From the NCBI RefSeq assembly GCF_963678635.1, contig NC_087065.1:23641254-23705253 (forward strand): DNA of 64,000 bases, given 5' to 3'. Below, piece after piece: positions 21,614 through 32,800 of the stretch (its first letter is position 1; each line of letters starts with the position of its first letter). The notes below the pieces were generated by a model, which was not told the DNA's origin, did no database searches, and saw only the letters and a list, made by a program, of their open reading frames with translations. Both the position numbers and the translations under genes were made by a program. Source of the DNA: Symsagittifera roscoffensis (lineage: Eukaryota; Xenacoelomorpha; Acoela; Convolutidae).

Positions 21614-22635
21614 GAATGGAAAAAGTTGCTGTCTCAGATATCCGTCAGTAATGTTCGGTAAGTCCTGTTTAGAGTTTTCATAGTAGTTACTGTTTAGTTT
21701 ACTCATGAAAAGGATATCGAGCTCAAGCTGTCTTCAAACGACCCACGTCAAACCGCCTGGTTGCTTTTGATCTGTCACGTGGAGCTGACGTGGCTCTAAA
21801 ACAGAAGGAATAAAAGTAGAGTCGAAACATTGCCATTTGAGGTCGTTCATTTCTGGATACATAGAGAATCTCATTGCACTGTTCATACAAGATAGGCCTT
21901 ACAATCCATCTTAGTTTTTCACTCTTTTTTGAACCTGGGTGAACCTGAGTCCAATTGCAATTCTGCTGATTTGACCATTGTAATCTGAGTCTTTATCATT
22001 CAACCATTGCGATTTGAATTTATCAAGCAAGTATTAAAACTGATTAATTTTGTTCGTAAGAAAACAGTAAATGTTTTACATATTCTTTGTAAAACACTGA
22101 TAGTGACGTTCCAACTACTCTGATACAAGTTCAAAGCCGTTATAAATCTATTGTATTCTGAATTCTTTAAGTCCAAATGTCGTCGGCATAAACAAAGCCT
22201 CATTTTCCTGTGGATATTTCGAAAGTTTGTTTCACAATGACTAGGAAAAGTTTCTTAATGACTAATAAGCCTTCGAACAATTCTGTCAAAAAAAATTTAG
22301 TAGTGGTTATGGTCATTCAGGATTACTCTTGGTCCTATAGATGATTGCTTTTGATTGAGTGTGTCATAGTCATTTTTTATGCAAGCCTTCGTACTTCCTT
22401 TAAGATATTCAGATTGAAGTAATTCAGAGATTTAGACAGTGGCCGTATTCGCTGAGCGATTCTTTTTTGTTATTTTCTGTTAATTATTATAGAAATAAGT
22501 GATTTTTTTGGTTGGTATCAAGTGATTTTTTTTCCTGGTTTTGATGAATTGAAACTTTGCTTTTTGGTAGTTTCCCTGCTTTTGATTTTTATTGTGAAGT
22601 AGTTTTTAAAGATTGCATACGTGTCAATTGAGTAA

Positions 22636-22710
22636 TTGTTCTTTACACTTGCGATAAGCAACGGTATTGCAATCGGGAATTTGAATTTTTTCCCGTAAAT
22701 AACCTTTTTC
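22636..22710 (+). repeat. SINE-module fragment (CTTGCGATAAGCAA family)
   Basis: Shares the words CTTGCGATAAGCAACGGTAT, TGCAATCGGG and CCCGTAAATAACCTTT with copies near 27070, 30338, 36661, 38045 (last part), 49815 and 58690. In the SFSWAP introns the module precedes tRNA-like sequence, so it looks like the front part of a composite SINE. Confidence 0.65.
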
Positions 22711-23219
22711 ACAGATTGGTCATTTTAGTATGGTAATTATCACTTCTGGTATGCTCAAATTGATGAAATTCAAATAAAACTACTATAATTCAAGTAGTTT
22801 ATAGGTAAATACTGTTTCAGGTTGTTATAAGTTTTCTAAACATTTTTCTCAATTTTTTTTGGTTTTGTGGCTTTCGTTCTAGTTTCTGTCGGGTCATTTT
22901 CCGTTTTTTAAACGTCTTTTTTTAGTCTGGTAAGGTCTAATTGTATTTTTTTTTTCGTTTTTTGTTTTCGTTTTTTTTTTTAAATTTACTGTTTTTATGT
23001 TATTTTGCTTAAGCCATTTTATTTGGCTTAATTTCAAGAGCTAAATAGTTTCGTATAGGATTTTATGTTTTAGTATGGATGGTTCATAAAAGCTTCGTTA
23101 ATTTCTTGAAACTTATCATGACAACAATTGTGTTTTCGGCTTCACAGGTTTCGCTTTTATTGACGCTTGATAGGTGATTGACATTTGTTTTTAAGGCTCA
23201 GTTGTCATGATAAGTTCAA

Positions 23220-23460
23220 CTGGGGTCAGTTTATGCTGTATTCGTTCGAAAAAATTATTATACTATTGTAAGTTTCAGGAAGAACGTTTGCGTAAAAAGA
23301 AAGCAGGTTGTTTTTTTTTGCTCAGTAGTTTTCAATGAAAAGAATTTTTTTTTCGGCTCAATTGTCGTTTATCCAAATGTGTTCGGCCTTGATGGCGCTC
23401 GGTAGATGGTTTTGAATGATCATTTAATTCTCGACTTGTATTCTGCATTATTTTTTTCGA
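23220..23460 (+). repeat. Interspersed repeat shared with 8460-8700
   Basis: Contains GGAAGAACGTTTGCGTAAAA, TCAATTGTCGTTTATCCAA and GATGGCGCTCGGTA words in the same order as 8460-8700. The family is unknown. Confidence 0.5.
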
Positions 23461-23760
23461 AGTTAACTTAAAATTTACTTCTCCCTAATTTATGAAATTC
23501 CAAATGTTTTTTTTTGACTGAGTGGAATGATGGACTAGGGAAGTAACTTAGTTAGCATTATAATTTCTGACATTGTGATTAATCTGATTTTTTATTTTCC
23601 TTCATGTTTCACTTTGCTTCCCCAATTTATGAAATTATGCATTGTTTCTTAAAAGTTTTAATGGTTCTGATTCTTGAAAATGGGGAGCAACTTTGTATTC
23701 GGGTGTTCTAGTTGTTTTTCCACGCAAAATCAGGAAGAATTAATCATTGGACTAGAATGA

Positions 23761-24340
23761 GTGATATAATATATTGCAGCCCTTTCAGTCGCGATTCGAT
23801 TTTTTTCCGTGTCGAGAAAAACTATTTGGAACTAGTTTGAGTTTTCGTCTATTTTAGAGGGAGTAAAGTTAACGAGCAGGCTTACTCAAGAAGGATTGTC
23901 ATCGCAGATTACTAGTAAATAAGTCATGATTTTTTCAAGCCCTGGAAAATCTAGCAGAAACGTTTTTAAAGCGCCATCTTGGAAATAAAAAAAAACTTCA
24001 AAAATTCAAATTAAGTTCTGCAAAAAAATTGAATTAAGTTTTTTTGAATTTTTTTTATCGAAAATTAGTTTTCCATTATGCCTATTTTACTATGAAGTTC
24101 GGAATTTTAGCACATCACGCACAAAAAATATTGAAATTTAAAAAAATGACGCAGTTTTTTTAAGAATATCGTCGGAACATTCTGTTCTACTTGCACAGGA
24201 ACCGGCCTTCCTTGTTACCAAGTTAATTTTTGAGCTTCTGATTTATAAAAGAGAATAAATTTGGGACACGAAAAAAGGCTCTGAATGTTTTCGAATTGCA
24301 GATCGAATTACGACTGAAAGGGTTGAACTATGATATAACT
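23761..24340. mobile_element. Miniature DNA transposon with CCCTTTCAGTCG ends
   Basis: About 580 bp bounded by terminal inverted repeats. The left end has AGCCCTTTCAGTCGCGATT (about 23778-23796), and the right end gives, as reverse complement, AACCCTTTCAGTCGTAATT (about 24307-24325), with weaker pairing extending outward to about 35 bp. There is no coding sequence, so it would depend on a transposase supplied elsewhere. A similar end occurs at 47441-47470. Target-site duplication was not clear. Confidence 0.7.
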
Positions 24341-24478
24341 CGAGTTCCTACGAATTTCTTGTTGTGGTCACTAATTTTGCATGAAAAATTATTTTTTTTA
24401 AGACCAATACAAAGTTCGACCCGACCGCATAGCCAGAAATTCAAACACTTTAATGGTTAATTGGAAATGTTAACGGAA

Positions 24479-24493
24479 AACTTTCCAGAAATA
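24479..24493 (+). promoter_or_regulatory. Candidate trans-splice acceptor of UTP11
   Basis: AACTTTCCAG ends at 24488 and is followed after 5 nt by the UTP11 ATG (24494). There is no upstream coding exon to join. In spliced-leader species such an AG just before the start codon is the trans-splice site. An ordinary 5'-UTR intron would look the same. Confidence 0.45.
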
Positions 24494-25255
24494 ATGTCTT
24501 CCTTCGCGAAAGCCCAGAAGAATATGGGAAGAGGTTCTTATCGAGAACGATCGCAACCCGATGCCAGAAAGCATTTAGGCCGTTTGCAAAAGAAGGTCGA
24601 TTACAAGAAGCGATCTGCTGATTACCATAGTAAGTCCGACAAGTTAAAACGATTGCAACAGCATGCTGCGAATAAAAATCCGGATGAGTTTTATCATAAA
24701 ATGATTAGCACTAAATTGAAAAACGGAGTGCACATAAAACATATATCTGAAGACGCCAGTACCCCTGAACAAGATTTAATTGAAAAGTCTCAGAGTCATA
24801 ATTATGTTGTTGGTAAACTGACAACGGAGTCTAGAAAAATTGACAGATTGAAAAATCAGTTGCATTTTCTGAATGAGGATCCAGAAGAAATTGCTAGTCA
24901 CAGCAAGCATATAGTTTTTGTGGATGACGAAGAACAGCTCAGTAATTTTGATGCGGCTTCTTATTTCAACACAGCTGAGGAGCTTGTCGGACGGAAATAC
25001 AATAGACCTAAATTGACACAATTGAAAAAGTTTGAGTTTGAGAAACCGAGAAACTCAAACGTTTCCGAGAAAATGAAAAAATACCAAGAGTTACAGGGAC
25101 GATTAGCCAGACGTCAAAAGTTGGCTGTCATGGAATCTAAGATGCAACAGAAGAAGAATCTATGCGATAGATACAATAAGCCCATAGCAAAGTTGGCACC
25201 TGAAACCGAGAACACTGCTGCAGTGTACAAATGGAGCTATAAAAGACGGAAGTGA
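24494..25255 (+). CDS. UTP11: UTP11 homologue, U3 snoRNP / small-subunit processome protein
   Basis: Single exon, 253 codons, the same length as human UTP11. The N-terminal RERSQPDARKHLGRLQKKVDYKKR block matches the family signature (human RERSQPGFRKHLGLLEKKKDYKLR), followed by NPDEFYHKM, KNGVHI and a C-terminal AVYKWSYKRRK. The protein is very basic and helical. UTP11 acts in the nucleolus as part of the small-subunit processome in early 18S rRNA maturation. The start was chosen at 24494 because it gives MSSFAKAQKNMG, equivalent to the human start, and follows an AG acceptor by 5 nt. The frame is open upstream but unlike the family. Likely the first gene of an operon with TMEM234, 174 nt downstream. 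Confidence 0.93.
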   Translation: MSSFAKAQKNMGRGSYRERSQPDARKHLGRLQKKVDYKKRSADYHSKSDKLKRLQQHAANKNPDEFYHKMISTKLKNGVHIKHISEDASTPEQDLIEKSQSHNYVVGKLTTESRKIDRLKNQLHFLNEDPEEIASHSKHIVFVDDEEQLSNFDAASYFNTAEELVGRKYNRPKLTQLKKFEFEKPRNSNVSEKMKKYQELQGRLARRQKLAVMESKMQQKKNLCDRYNKPIAKLAPETENTAAVYKWSYKRRK

Positions 25256-25429
25256 CCCCTTGATTGTTTTTTTTTCAGTATTTTGATCATAATATGCCAT
25301 TTGTTTGTTAATTCATTCTTTTTCAAACTTGCTTCATTCACTGTTCCTCTCACAAATGTATTGGGAGTTTCTAAAGTAATTGCTTTGATGAAAAATTGAA
25401 AAAGTTTTCTTTTAAATTCCAGATGTAAA
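25256..25429 (+). promoter_or_regulatory. Intercistronic region with a trans-splice-like acceptor
   Basis: The 174 nt between UTP11 and TMEM234 hold no AATAAA signal. They end in a pyrimidine-rich tract and AAATTCCAG (AG at 25421-25422), 7 nt before the TMEM234 ATG. The T-rich run TTTTTTTTTCAG near 25268-25279 is a second possible acceptor. Short spacing, missing polyadenylation signal and an AG next to the start are the marks of a trans-spliced operon. The conclusion is inference. Confidence 0.55.
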
Positions 25430-25825
25430 ATGAGCGATATTTTGCCAATGATGACGGTTGCTTTGGTTTGGGGTGTTACAAATCCTTTGATGAAACGCGG
25501 AGCTGCCTTAACTTTGCAAAAGAAAGAAAGCTACCCTGGAAATTGTATGCTTCGAATTTTGCTAGAGGTCTTGCAACTGTTTTGCGGAGCTAGTTATTTG
25601 ATGCCATTTGCGGTCAACCAATGTGGCAGCTTGTTGTTTTATTACTGGTTGATTGCACCCTCAGAAGAATCAAAGTTATCTGTCGTAATACCTACCGTGA
25701 ATGCATTGACATTTGTGTTCACTGCAATTTTTGCTTACTTCTTCAACTCAGAGAACCTGTTTAATGTCAGAAAGATTTTAGGGCTTGCCATGATCGTAAC
25801 GGGGGTCTATTTAACTACAAAATGA
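25430..25825 (+). CDS. TMEM234: TMEM234 homologue, small four-helix membrane protein
   Basis: Single exon of 131 codons, near the length of human TMEM234 (about 140). Conserved blocks: ALVWGVTNPLMKRG (human ALWGGTQPLLKRA), YLMPFAVNQCGSLLFYYWL (human YLMPFLLNQCGSLLYYLTL) and a C-terminal helix MIVTGVYLTT. Four membrane segments are expected, at about residues 4-20, 50-70, 82-102 and 110-129, in the fold of EamA/small multidrug-resistance-like proteins. Its molecular role is poorly known; in vertebrates it is linked to the kidney filtration barrier. It is co-oriented with UTP11, with a polyadenylation signal directly after it. Confidence 0.93.
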   Translation: MSDILPMMTVALVWGVTNPLMKRGAALTLQKKESYPGNCMLRILLEVLQLFCGASYLMPFAVNQCGSLLFYYWLIAPSEESKLSVVIPTVNALTFVFTAIFAYFFNSENLFNVRKILGLAMIVTGVYLTTK

Positions 25826-25848
25826 ACATCAAAATCAGAAAAGCCTAC

Positions 25849-25854
25849 AATAAA
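25849..25854 (+). terminator. Polyadenylation signal AATAAA after TMEM234
   Basis: AATAAA 24 nt after the TMEM234 stop. A second AATAAA lies at 26064-26069. Either could end the UTP11-TMEM234 transcript. Confidence 0.55.
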
Positions 25855-26662
25855 CCTGATTATATCAGCAGCTCTACAAGGTTTTTGCTTTTGATCAGTC
25901 AGGCTCTGGAGGGATGTTTCTTTCTTGATGTGACGAATATGAGAGAGAGCACCAGGCATTGAAAGCAAACGATTACTATTGAAGTTTAGATCAGGAAACT
26001 TTCGATCTATATTTGTGACACTCCGATTGTATAACCGAATTCGAAAAATGAATTGTGTTAAATAATAAAGTTTCAATTTGAAGAAAGTAACTATATAAAT
26101 CTGATTTAATAAACAATCTTTTACAGCTTTTTTCTAAACAACAGGGAGTGTTGGTCGTTATTTGAAAAAAATTATCAGGGAAAATTTAGGAAATTTGCTA
26201 TCGGGAAAAACATAAATATCGAAAAAACGCAGCTGGAAACAGGACACTCTTAGAAGTTTCTTAGAAATGATGCAGGGTTGTGGTTTAGGTAATTTTTTCA
26301 GCCATCGATCGAAAATATGAATTTTAAAATTTAGGATCCTTTACAGGCTGCGCATGCGGCGATTTGTCCGCAAATCTTCTTGGATTCTAAAATCAATTGA
26401 CAAATTACGACCTTGGTGGACCCAATTTTTCTCAAATTATCGAAGACCTCCATTTTCCTACCAAATCGAAGACACGAAAGTTGGCGCTGGCACACGAATA
26501 GGGCAATACGAAACCTGGCGTGTTGTTCCGTGAACGATCAACTAGCCCTTGAAAAGCTCATACAAATTCGCGAAAATCCACACCGAGAAAAAGTGGTTTA
26601 CTCTCTGGCCAGATAATTTGAAAGTCAATTGTTCACTAGCGATACTACTTACGTGTGTAGAA
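25855..26662. other. Spacer and putative promoter region of SFSWAP
   Basis: About 800 bp without a gene. It contains a second AATAAA (26064) and a TTTTACAG acceptor-like word near 26340. TACGTGTGTAG ends 2 nt before the SFSWAP ATG (AG at 26659-26660). The promoter cannot be placed. The distance and polyadenylation signals suggest SFSWAP is transcribed separately from the operon. Confidence 0.4.
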
Positions 26663-26805
26663 ATGGAGGAGAGTAAAAACACCGACGATATGTTAGTGTT
26701 TGGCTACGGGAGCAAATTGTTTCGAGACGACGAGAAGGCACTCTGGATCGATTCCAAACAGCATCTGGTGCCCTGGAATGGAATGAAAAGTCTGATGATA
26801 GACAG
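26663..26805 (+). CDS. SFSWAP: SFSWAP exon 1
   Basis: Codes MEESKNTDDMLVFGYGSK then LFRDDEKALWIDSKQHLVPW and LMIDR, matching human LLVFGYACKLFRDDERAL and LIPW...LIDR. The start at 26663 was chosen because the family similarity begins just after it and an AG lies 2 nt upstream, although the frame stays open farther 5'. The exon ends in phase 2 at GACAG|GTAAAA. Confidence 0.92.
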
Positions 26806-29800
26806 GTAAAAAATAGAAAAAACCAGAGGAGAATTAGACGACGGGGACATTTGTGAGCAAATAATTTGATTTTTAAATGTACATGAAAATACCGTATCAC
26901 CACATATTTTGCAAAGTTATAACATTACTTCAAGATAGAACAGCGGGGAAAAAGAAACTGGTTTTCGAATAGCAGTTTTAACGCTAGTAAGAGCAAATAC
27001 CTTTATTTTGCAGTTCAAATATTTGACCTTCGAAATCTTTTTAAATCAAGTTTTTTCCCTGAAGTTTTTTCAACGGTTGCGATTAGCAAGCGTTATCATA
27101 CCTGAAAATAGACCTTTTTTCGGGTTAGCAACTAGTTTAACAGAATCACGTAAATCATTTTACCCGTGGTTCATATGAAATCAGACGTCAGTTCGCGCAT
27201 GTGGCGAAGAACGCACTTGCTTATTACACTTGCGATCCTTCTTTTTGAATGCGTTATTTTCTAAGCTAACTCGCAAATAAAAGTGTTCATTAAAAGAGTT
27301 CACTTATTTGGAAGTTTCACTGTAGCATTGGAAGTTGCATAGCATCTGTTCTCTGCTTTATGTTTGACTGAGTGGTAGTAGTTGTGAATAAGATTCCGTG
27401 GGTTAGTGGTTAGTGTGTTAGACTCTTATTCTCTAGGTCGGAGGTTCGAATCTTAGAGGTGGACGAGTTTTTGCTAATTCGAGGATTGTTTCTGATTTTT
27501 ATAATAGCACTTTCTAGAGCTGCTTTTTGTCGTGTTTTCTCAAGTGATTGCGAAGCTCCGCCTCTGTGTACAGACAAAGGTCAATGGTTTAGATTCATCC
27601 AGGACTTGTTTGAGAGTTATGAACATAGTGAGTACACTTATATAGGTCTTGGGCTCTTTTCCAGTTCCCCCTTTGCATTTTTTCTGAAATTCATTACATG
27701 AAAGTCTTTTTAAAATAATTTTTAATGTTATAAACTGCATTAAAACATGTCAGCGTGAACAGCTGAACAAATTTTCACAACATTTCTAACATGAAAATTG
27801 CCGTGTGAACAATTTTTGAACATCTCTTTTTGTAATTTAACAAAGGGGGGGGGGAAACTGGAAAAGAGCCAGGTCTTGCTGGTTTTTTTTTCAGGAAAGT
27901 CTTAAATTTGTTCACGCTCAATTTTGATTTTTCGCGCTTTGACTTGTGATTTCTTTTCAAGTTGTGTGCATTTTCATTGTTAAAAGGAAGGCAAACTCCA
28001 CTATCCAGAAAAAGTGTAAAGTCACAAAAAACGTCATCGAGTTCTGACTTCGACAAATGGAAATTGATTATCAAACTCCCAGCGAAATGAAAGTTTTACG
28101 TATTGATCCAGTTTTCTCAAACTGGGTTAATTTTATTTAAAAGGTGACCATCAAAAATTGTTCTACAAATTCAAAGAGTTCTAAGGCCATCTCTTCTTTC
28201 TTCGAAATTCACAAACTGAAGGCTCTTGAAAACAAGTCATTTTTTTCAGTTTCCTTGCATTCATAACTCTTTTGCAACTGTTAGTTGGCGTTGTTTTTTT
28301 TTGTAAGCGCGTCAAAAAAAATTTTTTTCGATCTTCTGTTTATCTGATTTTTTTCGACTTAGTTTGCTTAAAATTTGAGCATTTTTAAATCAAATTTAAA
28401 AAGTTTTCAGTGAATTTCTGTGCTGGCAAGTAATTGTTCTAAGAGTTTAGAGATTTTGCCTATTTTTTTCATGCTATTTATTAAAATTAGTAGTTGTTTT
28501 GTTTCTAACTTCAGTGATTTGTTCTGTTAACTTGTTCTGTGCATTTTATTGCATTGGTAATACCCATGCTTGAGAAGACAAATCGCAGAAGTTCAATTCC
28601 AGTCGGGACCTGTTTTTTTTCTGGAAACTGAAAAGTTTCGATTATTTTAGATTTTCGTGTCTGCTAATCTTTGTCGGATTAGGTCCCGCAGAAAGTTTCG
28701 GTTTATTCTAAGCTTTTTGAAAGCTCGTTGTGAATTATCTTTAAGTATAGCAGGAATTTTTGCACTTTTTTGCCATTTTTATAAATTTTTCGACTGAAAA
28801 GATTTTCGAAGTTTTTTTCATTCTCGATGTGTCTTTTCATTTGCTGGTAATCATATTCATTCATTTTTGTATTTACATTCAAGTGAGTGTATTAGTACGA
28901 ACCTTCTTTTTTCCAACCTAAGTCGCTAATATTATTGCCACTTTGGGGCAACCTTACAGCTTTTTCGTAGCATTTGCTTTGACCTTCGAGTAGTAATACG
29001 TTAACAGAGTTAATGCATTTTTATTTCATCAAATGAACCGAAAAAAGTGATTTGTTTCAAACAACATAACAATAATAAAAGCTCGATTTCAGAAATTGAG
29101 TCTATTTGTATTTGGTGCCACTTTTGCTGAATAGCATTGGCTATTTATTTGCGTATGTAGCTGATTTTTTGTGGGTAACATTTGTCGGTTGTTAAGCTTG
29201 TGTGGCTGAGTGGATAGTGTGTGAGACTCAAAATCTCTTGAATGCAGGAGGGCGTTGTTTCGAATCCTACACGTAGCCGAGTTATTGCTAATTTGAGGCT
29301 TATTTCTACTTTTTCTTATTTCACTTGATAGAGCTGCTTTTTGTTCTTGTTCTCGCTAGTATTTGCGAAGCACAGCTTCGCCTCTGTGTGCAAATGATGC
29401 CAAGCTTTGTTTCTCCTCTGTGTCAAAAATTGCCCTGCGAACTCTGAGATTGGGGTTCAGTCGAAGGAACATAATACAAACATTTTTGTGGAGCTGGGAC
29501 TCGTCATAATTTTGCATTTGTCATGTCCTTGGAAAAGTCCGCTTTCTGAAACTTACTGTCGTATCTCAATAAATTACTATGAGGCCTCTGATGGTTGCTC
29601 TAAGTTTTACTAAGTTTGTTATTTAGTCGTTTTCCAAATGACGAGGAAATTTCTATGCCCGAGAGATATATCGGATGTCGTTCAGTTCGCAGGGAGGTAT
29701 TCCTCTTGAAGGCTCAAAAGACAGAGAAAGAAGGTTAGGCAGAGACTTTAATTTCGAGTCAAGCTGGCCACTCTCGCGGATATCTCTCGAGTGATTTTAC

Positions 29801-32800
29801 AGTTTTTATAAATCAAGAGTATATGTTATTGCTTACACTCATCAAATTTATTTAAAGTTATCAGTAACGATCGGCCACTATGTTTTTCACCATCATGCCT
29901 TTTTCGTACATTGTTATTTGAGTTCAAATGTTTACTTCCTGTTTCTTTCGTAATGATGTTTGCTAGTCCCCTCGTTCACATCTTCTTGTTGTCTCACAGA
30001 AAATATAGTCCGTGGTCGTAAATACCAAATAGGGCCTTGAAGTAATTTGGTTGGGTCAAATAATTAATCACAGCCGTAAATTAAATTTAGGGATGGACAC
30101 TTACATTATTTTTTCATCTTTCTTGAAACTTCCCCGCCAAATCTGAGATATAGAGTTCTATCGAAAAAAACTGGTTATGGGACTCTTCCTTCTATTAGTG
30201 GCTACGCGATGAGAGGGCCAATCGAAACAACAGTCTGTAGAAAACTTCCCTGTAAAAGCAGCTACGCCATAATTTGTGTAGAAGGACTATATTGATTTTT
30301 AAAAAATTCAAGTTTTTGAGATTTTGATCGCTTTTACTCTTGCGATAAGCAAGGCTATTGCAATCGAGTACTAGACTTTTAACCGTAAATAACTTTGGCA
30401 GGACTCATCTGGACTCCTGTTGGTACCTTGGTTCATAATGAAGTCAAGTTTCGTAGTGTCTTTTGCACTCTTAGCCTGCATGTAACGAAAACGCATGGGA
30501 CGGGAAAGTTCCTGGGTTCGAATCTAACCAGTACCTTTTTTTTGAAACTGAAAGTTTCTGTTTCAAATAAGTTGACGGCCTAATATTTGTTTGTTTAATT
30601 AGTCAGCTTAGTTTCCACATCTACGAATAGTTTATTTTGCTGTAAACAATTTTCTTTGTTGTTGTTTCCATGTTTTTTCATTCTAAAAATCCGGCCGAAT
30701 CGAAGTTTGATTTTTACATTGGTTGTAATTTTACCAACTCGATTTGTTAATTTTTTTTCGGTTTATTTTTTTTCTTAATATATACTTAGTAGCCTCCTTT
30801 TGGGTAGTTTGAGGACCGAGTTTTTTGAATTTGCGTCTGTGTTTTCTGTGGGCAAAGGGGTTTGAAAATTTTTTTTTAGCTTGAATTTTTTGTCTTGAAG
30901 GGTTTCTGCTCAGGTACTTTCGGCTTTTTTACTGCTTGGTTTTTATGATTTTAATTTCAGTCAATCATTCAGTGAATCTGGCGTAAAGTTAGAAAATTCT
31001 ATTTTAGTCGAGGCATGTGTGTTTTTATTGCAAACTGTGATTTTTCGGCTAAGTTAGATTTTTTTCATCAGCTTAATTTTGTCGGTTTAATTCCGCTTGA
31101 AGGTTTTTTGTGTATTCGGCTTTCCATCTGAAAGCCGAATGTCTATCCATCCGAAAGCTGCTTGTATACCTTTCAATGGTACAGGTATTTTTGAAATATA
31201 TTTTAAGCTTTTGTTGCAATTTTTAATGACAAAAACTATTGTACGTTGTTTTTTTCTTTTTTTTTCAGTTTGATTTTAATAATAGTCATTTATTTTTCTA
31301 TCGCAAGTGGTGCGGAGCTCAGCTTCGCCTCTTTGTTTGAAGTGTCTTTTGTTTTTGTAACCAAGGACTTGTCAACTTGGATGTTTATGATCAATTGAAA
31401 GAACATAGTGTAGAGATCTTCCCTGCATAAACGGTTACACCCTAATTTTGTGGACAAGCAGGTATAGTTTGGGAAAGTTCTATTTTCCAATTTTTTTCGT
31501 TTTTTTTTTGGAAATGTTTCCACTTTTGAAAACTAGCCAAATCTGATATTGAGTTCAATTAAAAGAGCGGAATGTAGGTTCTCCCCTTCATAAGCGGCAA
31601 ATACTTTAATTCAATAGAAACCCTTAAGGGTATGGTTTTGAGAACAGTTTTTGCTATTTTGAGGTGCAAGTTTTTTTATGACGGCAGTTTGTGTTCCGCT
31701 CAACAGGAGGTCAACCAGAATTTTTGTGCCTTAGTTGCCAGAATTTTTTTTGCCTTTGTTTGGCCGGTCGTTGAATTTTTAAAGAATTTCTCAAAAAAAT
31801 TCGACTTCCGTCTTTTCTATTCACTCTCTTGTACCGCAATGTTTTCGTCGTATCCGAATTGTTGCCAAGCTCTGTTTAGCCTGTGTTAAAAATAATGCGT
31901 TATTGTACGTTTTCCTGTGTTCCATTTTCAACAGGGGCGTAGGATCAAATTGAAGGTTTCGTTTTGTTTTTTCTTTCTCATTTGTTTCCAGAAAAATGTA
32001 TGCTGGCCTTAATATCTCTTTTGACGTAGTTCACATATAGTGTCAATTTTGCATATGTCAATTAAATAGTCAAAGCGCTTTTATTGAGAAGTTTTGTTCT
32101 GCGAAGTGTTCATCGATAAATTGCGCCACTTGTTGCAAGCTTTAGACAGCCTCTTAAATAGAGATGTTTGATGTACAAAGTTTCAAAATTATGTCCGAAA
32201 GGATATCAAAGATGAAATTTTTTTCGTTGTTTTAAAAAAACATTTGTGATTTTTGTTTTGGCTGAACTGAGTCTTACTGCCTTTTATTTTTTAGCTGAAT
32301 TTGAAAGTGCAGGATGCGTGTGGGTCATAATTTTGTCAAAAGTTTTTGTTGAAAATAAACTTGTTTGTTAGCAGCCTAATTATAAACTGTTTTTTGTATG
32401 CGCAAAGATTTGCAGGATCTTCCTTCATCTCTGACTGGGGAATTGATAAAAATTTATAATATTTGTTAATCGGCATATTTTTTCTTGTGCGAAACGATGT
32501 TTTATAGCAGTTTCATGTTATATTGTTTCCGATAAAAGACTGACTGGCTGGTTTTCAAACGAAAATTTACTCCACAAAATTTGATTCAATAATTTCACTC
32601 TTATAGAAATTTTTTTGCAGATTGAAATTGGAAGATATTGCTCTAGCCATGGGGTGGGTATGTAAGATGTAGAGTAAATTGAAAGAAGGTTGATATGTTG
32701 CATGTGGCTGTAATATACCGTTACCGGCGGGTGGCGTGATACAGATATACAGATTTCCTGTAAATAATTTTCCTTCACAGATCAGTCAAAATTAGAAATG

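Larger units (their letters stand above)
21614..24478. other. AT-rich spacer upstream of UTP11
   Basis: No gene was recognised. The stretch 21720-21990 contains paired ACGTCA/TGACGTGG words and GGAATAAAAGTAGAGTCG, which could be promoter or LTR-like sequence of the preceding element, but no matching 5' copy was found. A SINE-module fragment lies at 22636-22710, a repeat at 23220-23460 and a TIR element at 23761-24340. The promoter of the UTP11 operon should lie here but cannot be placed. Confidence 0.55.

Noticed and set aside
27392-29285. tRNA genes at 27392 and 29199
   Set aside because: Boxes A and B are present, but the stems pair poorly and both are followed by the same SINE body and hairpin tail.
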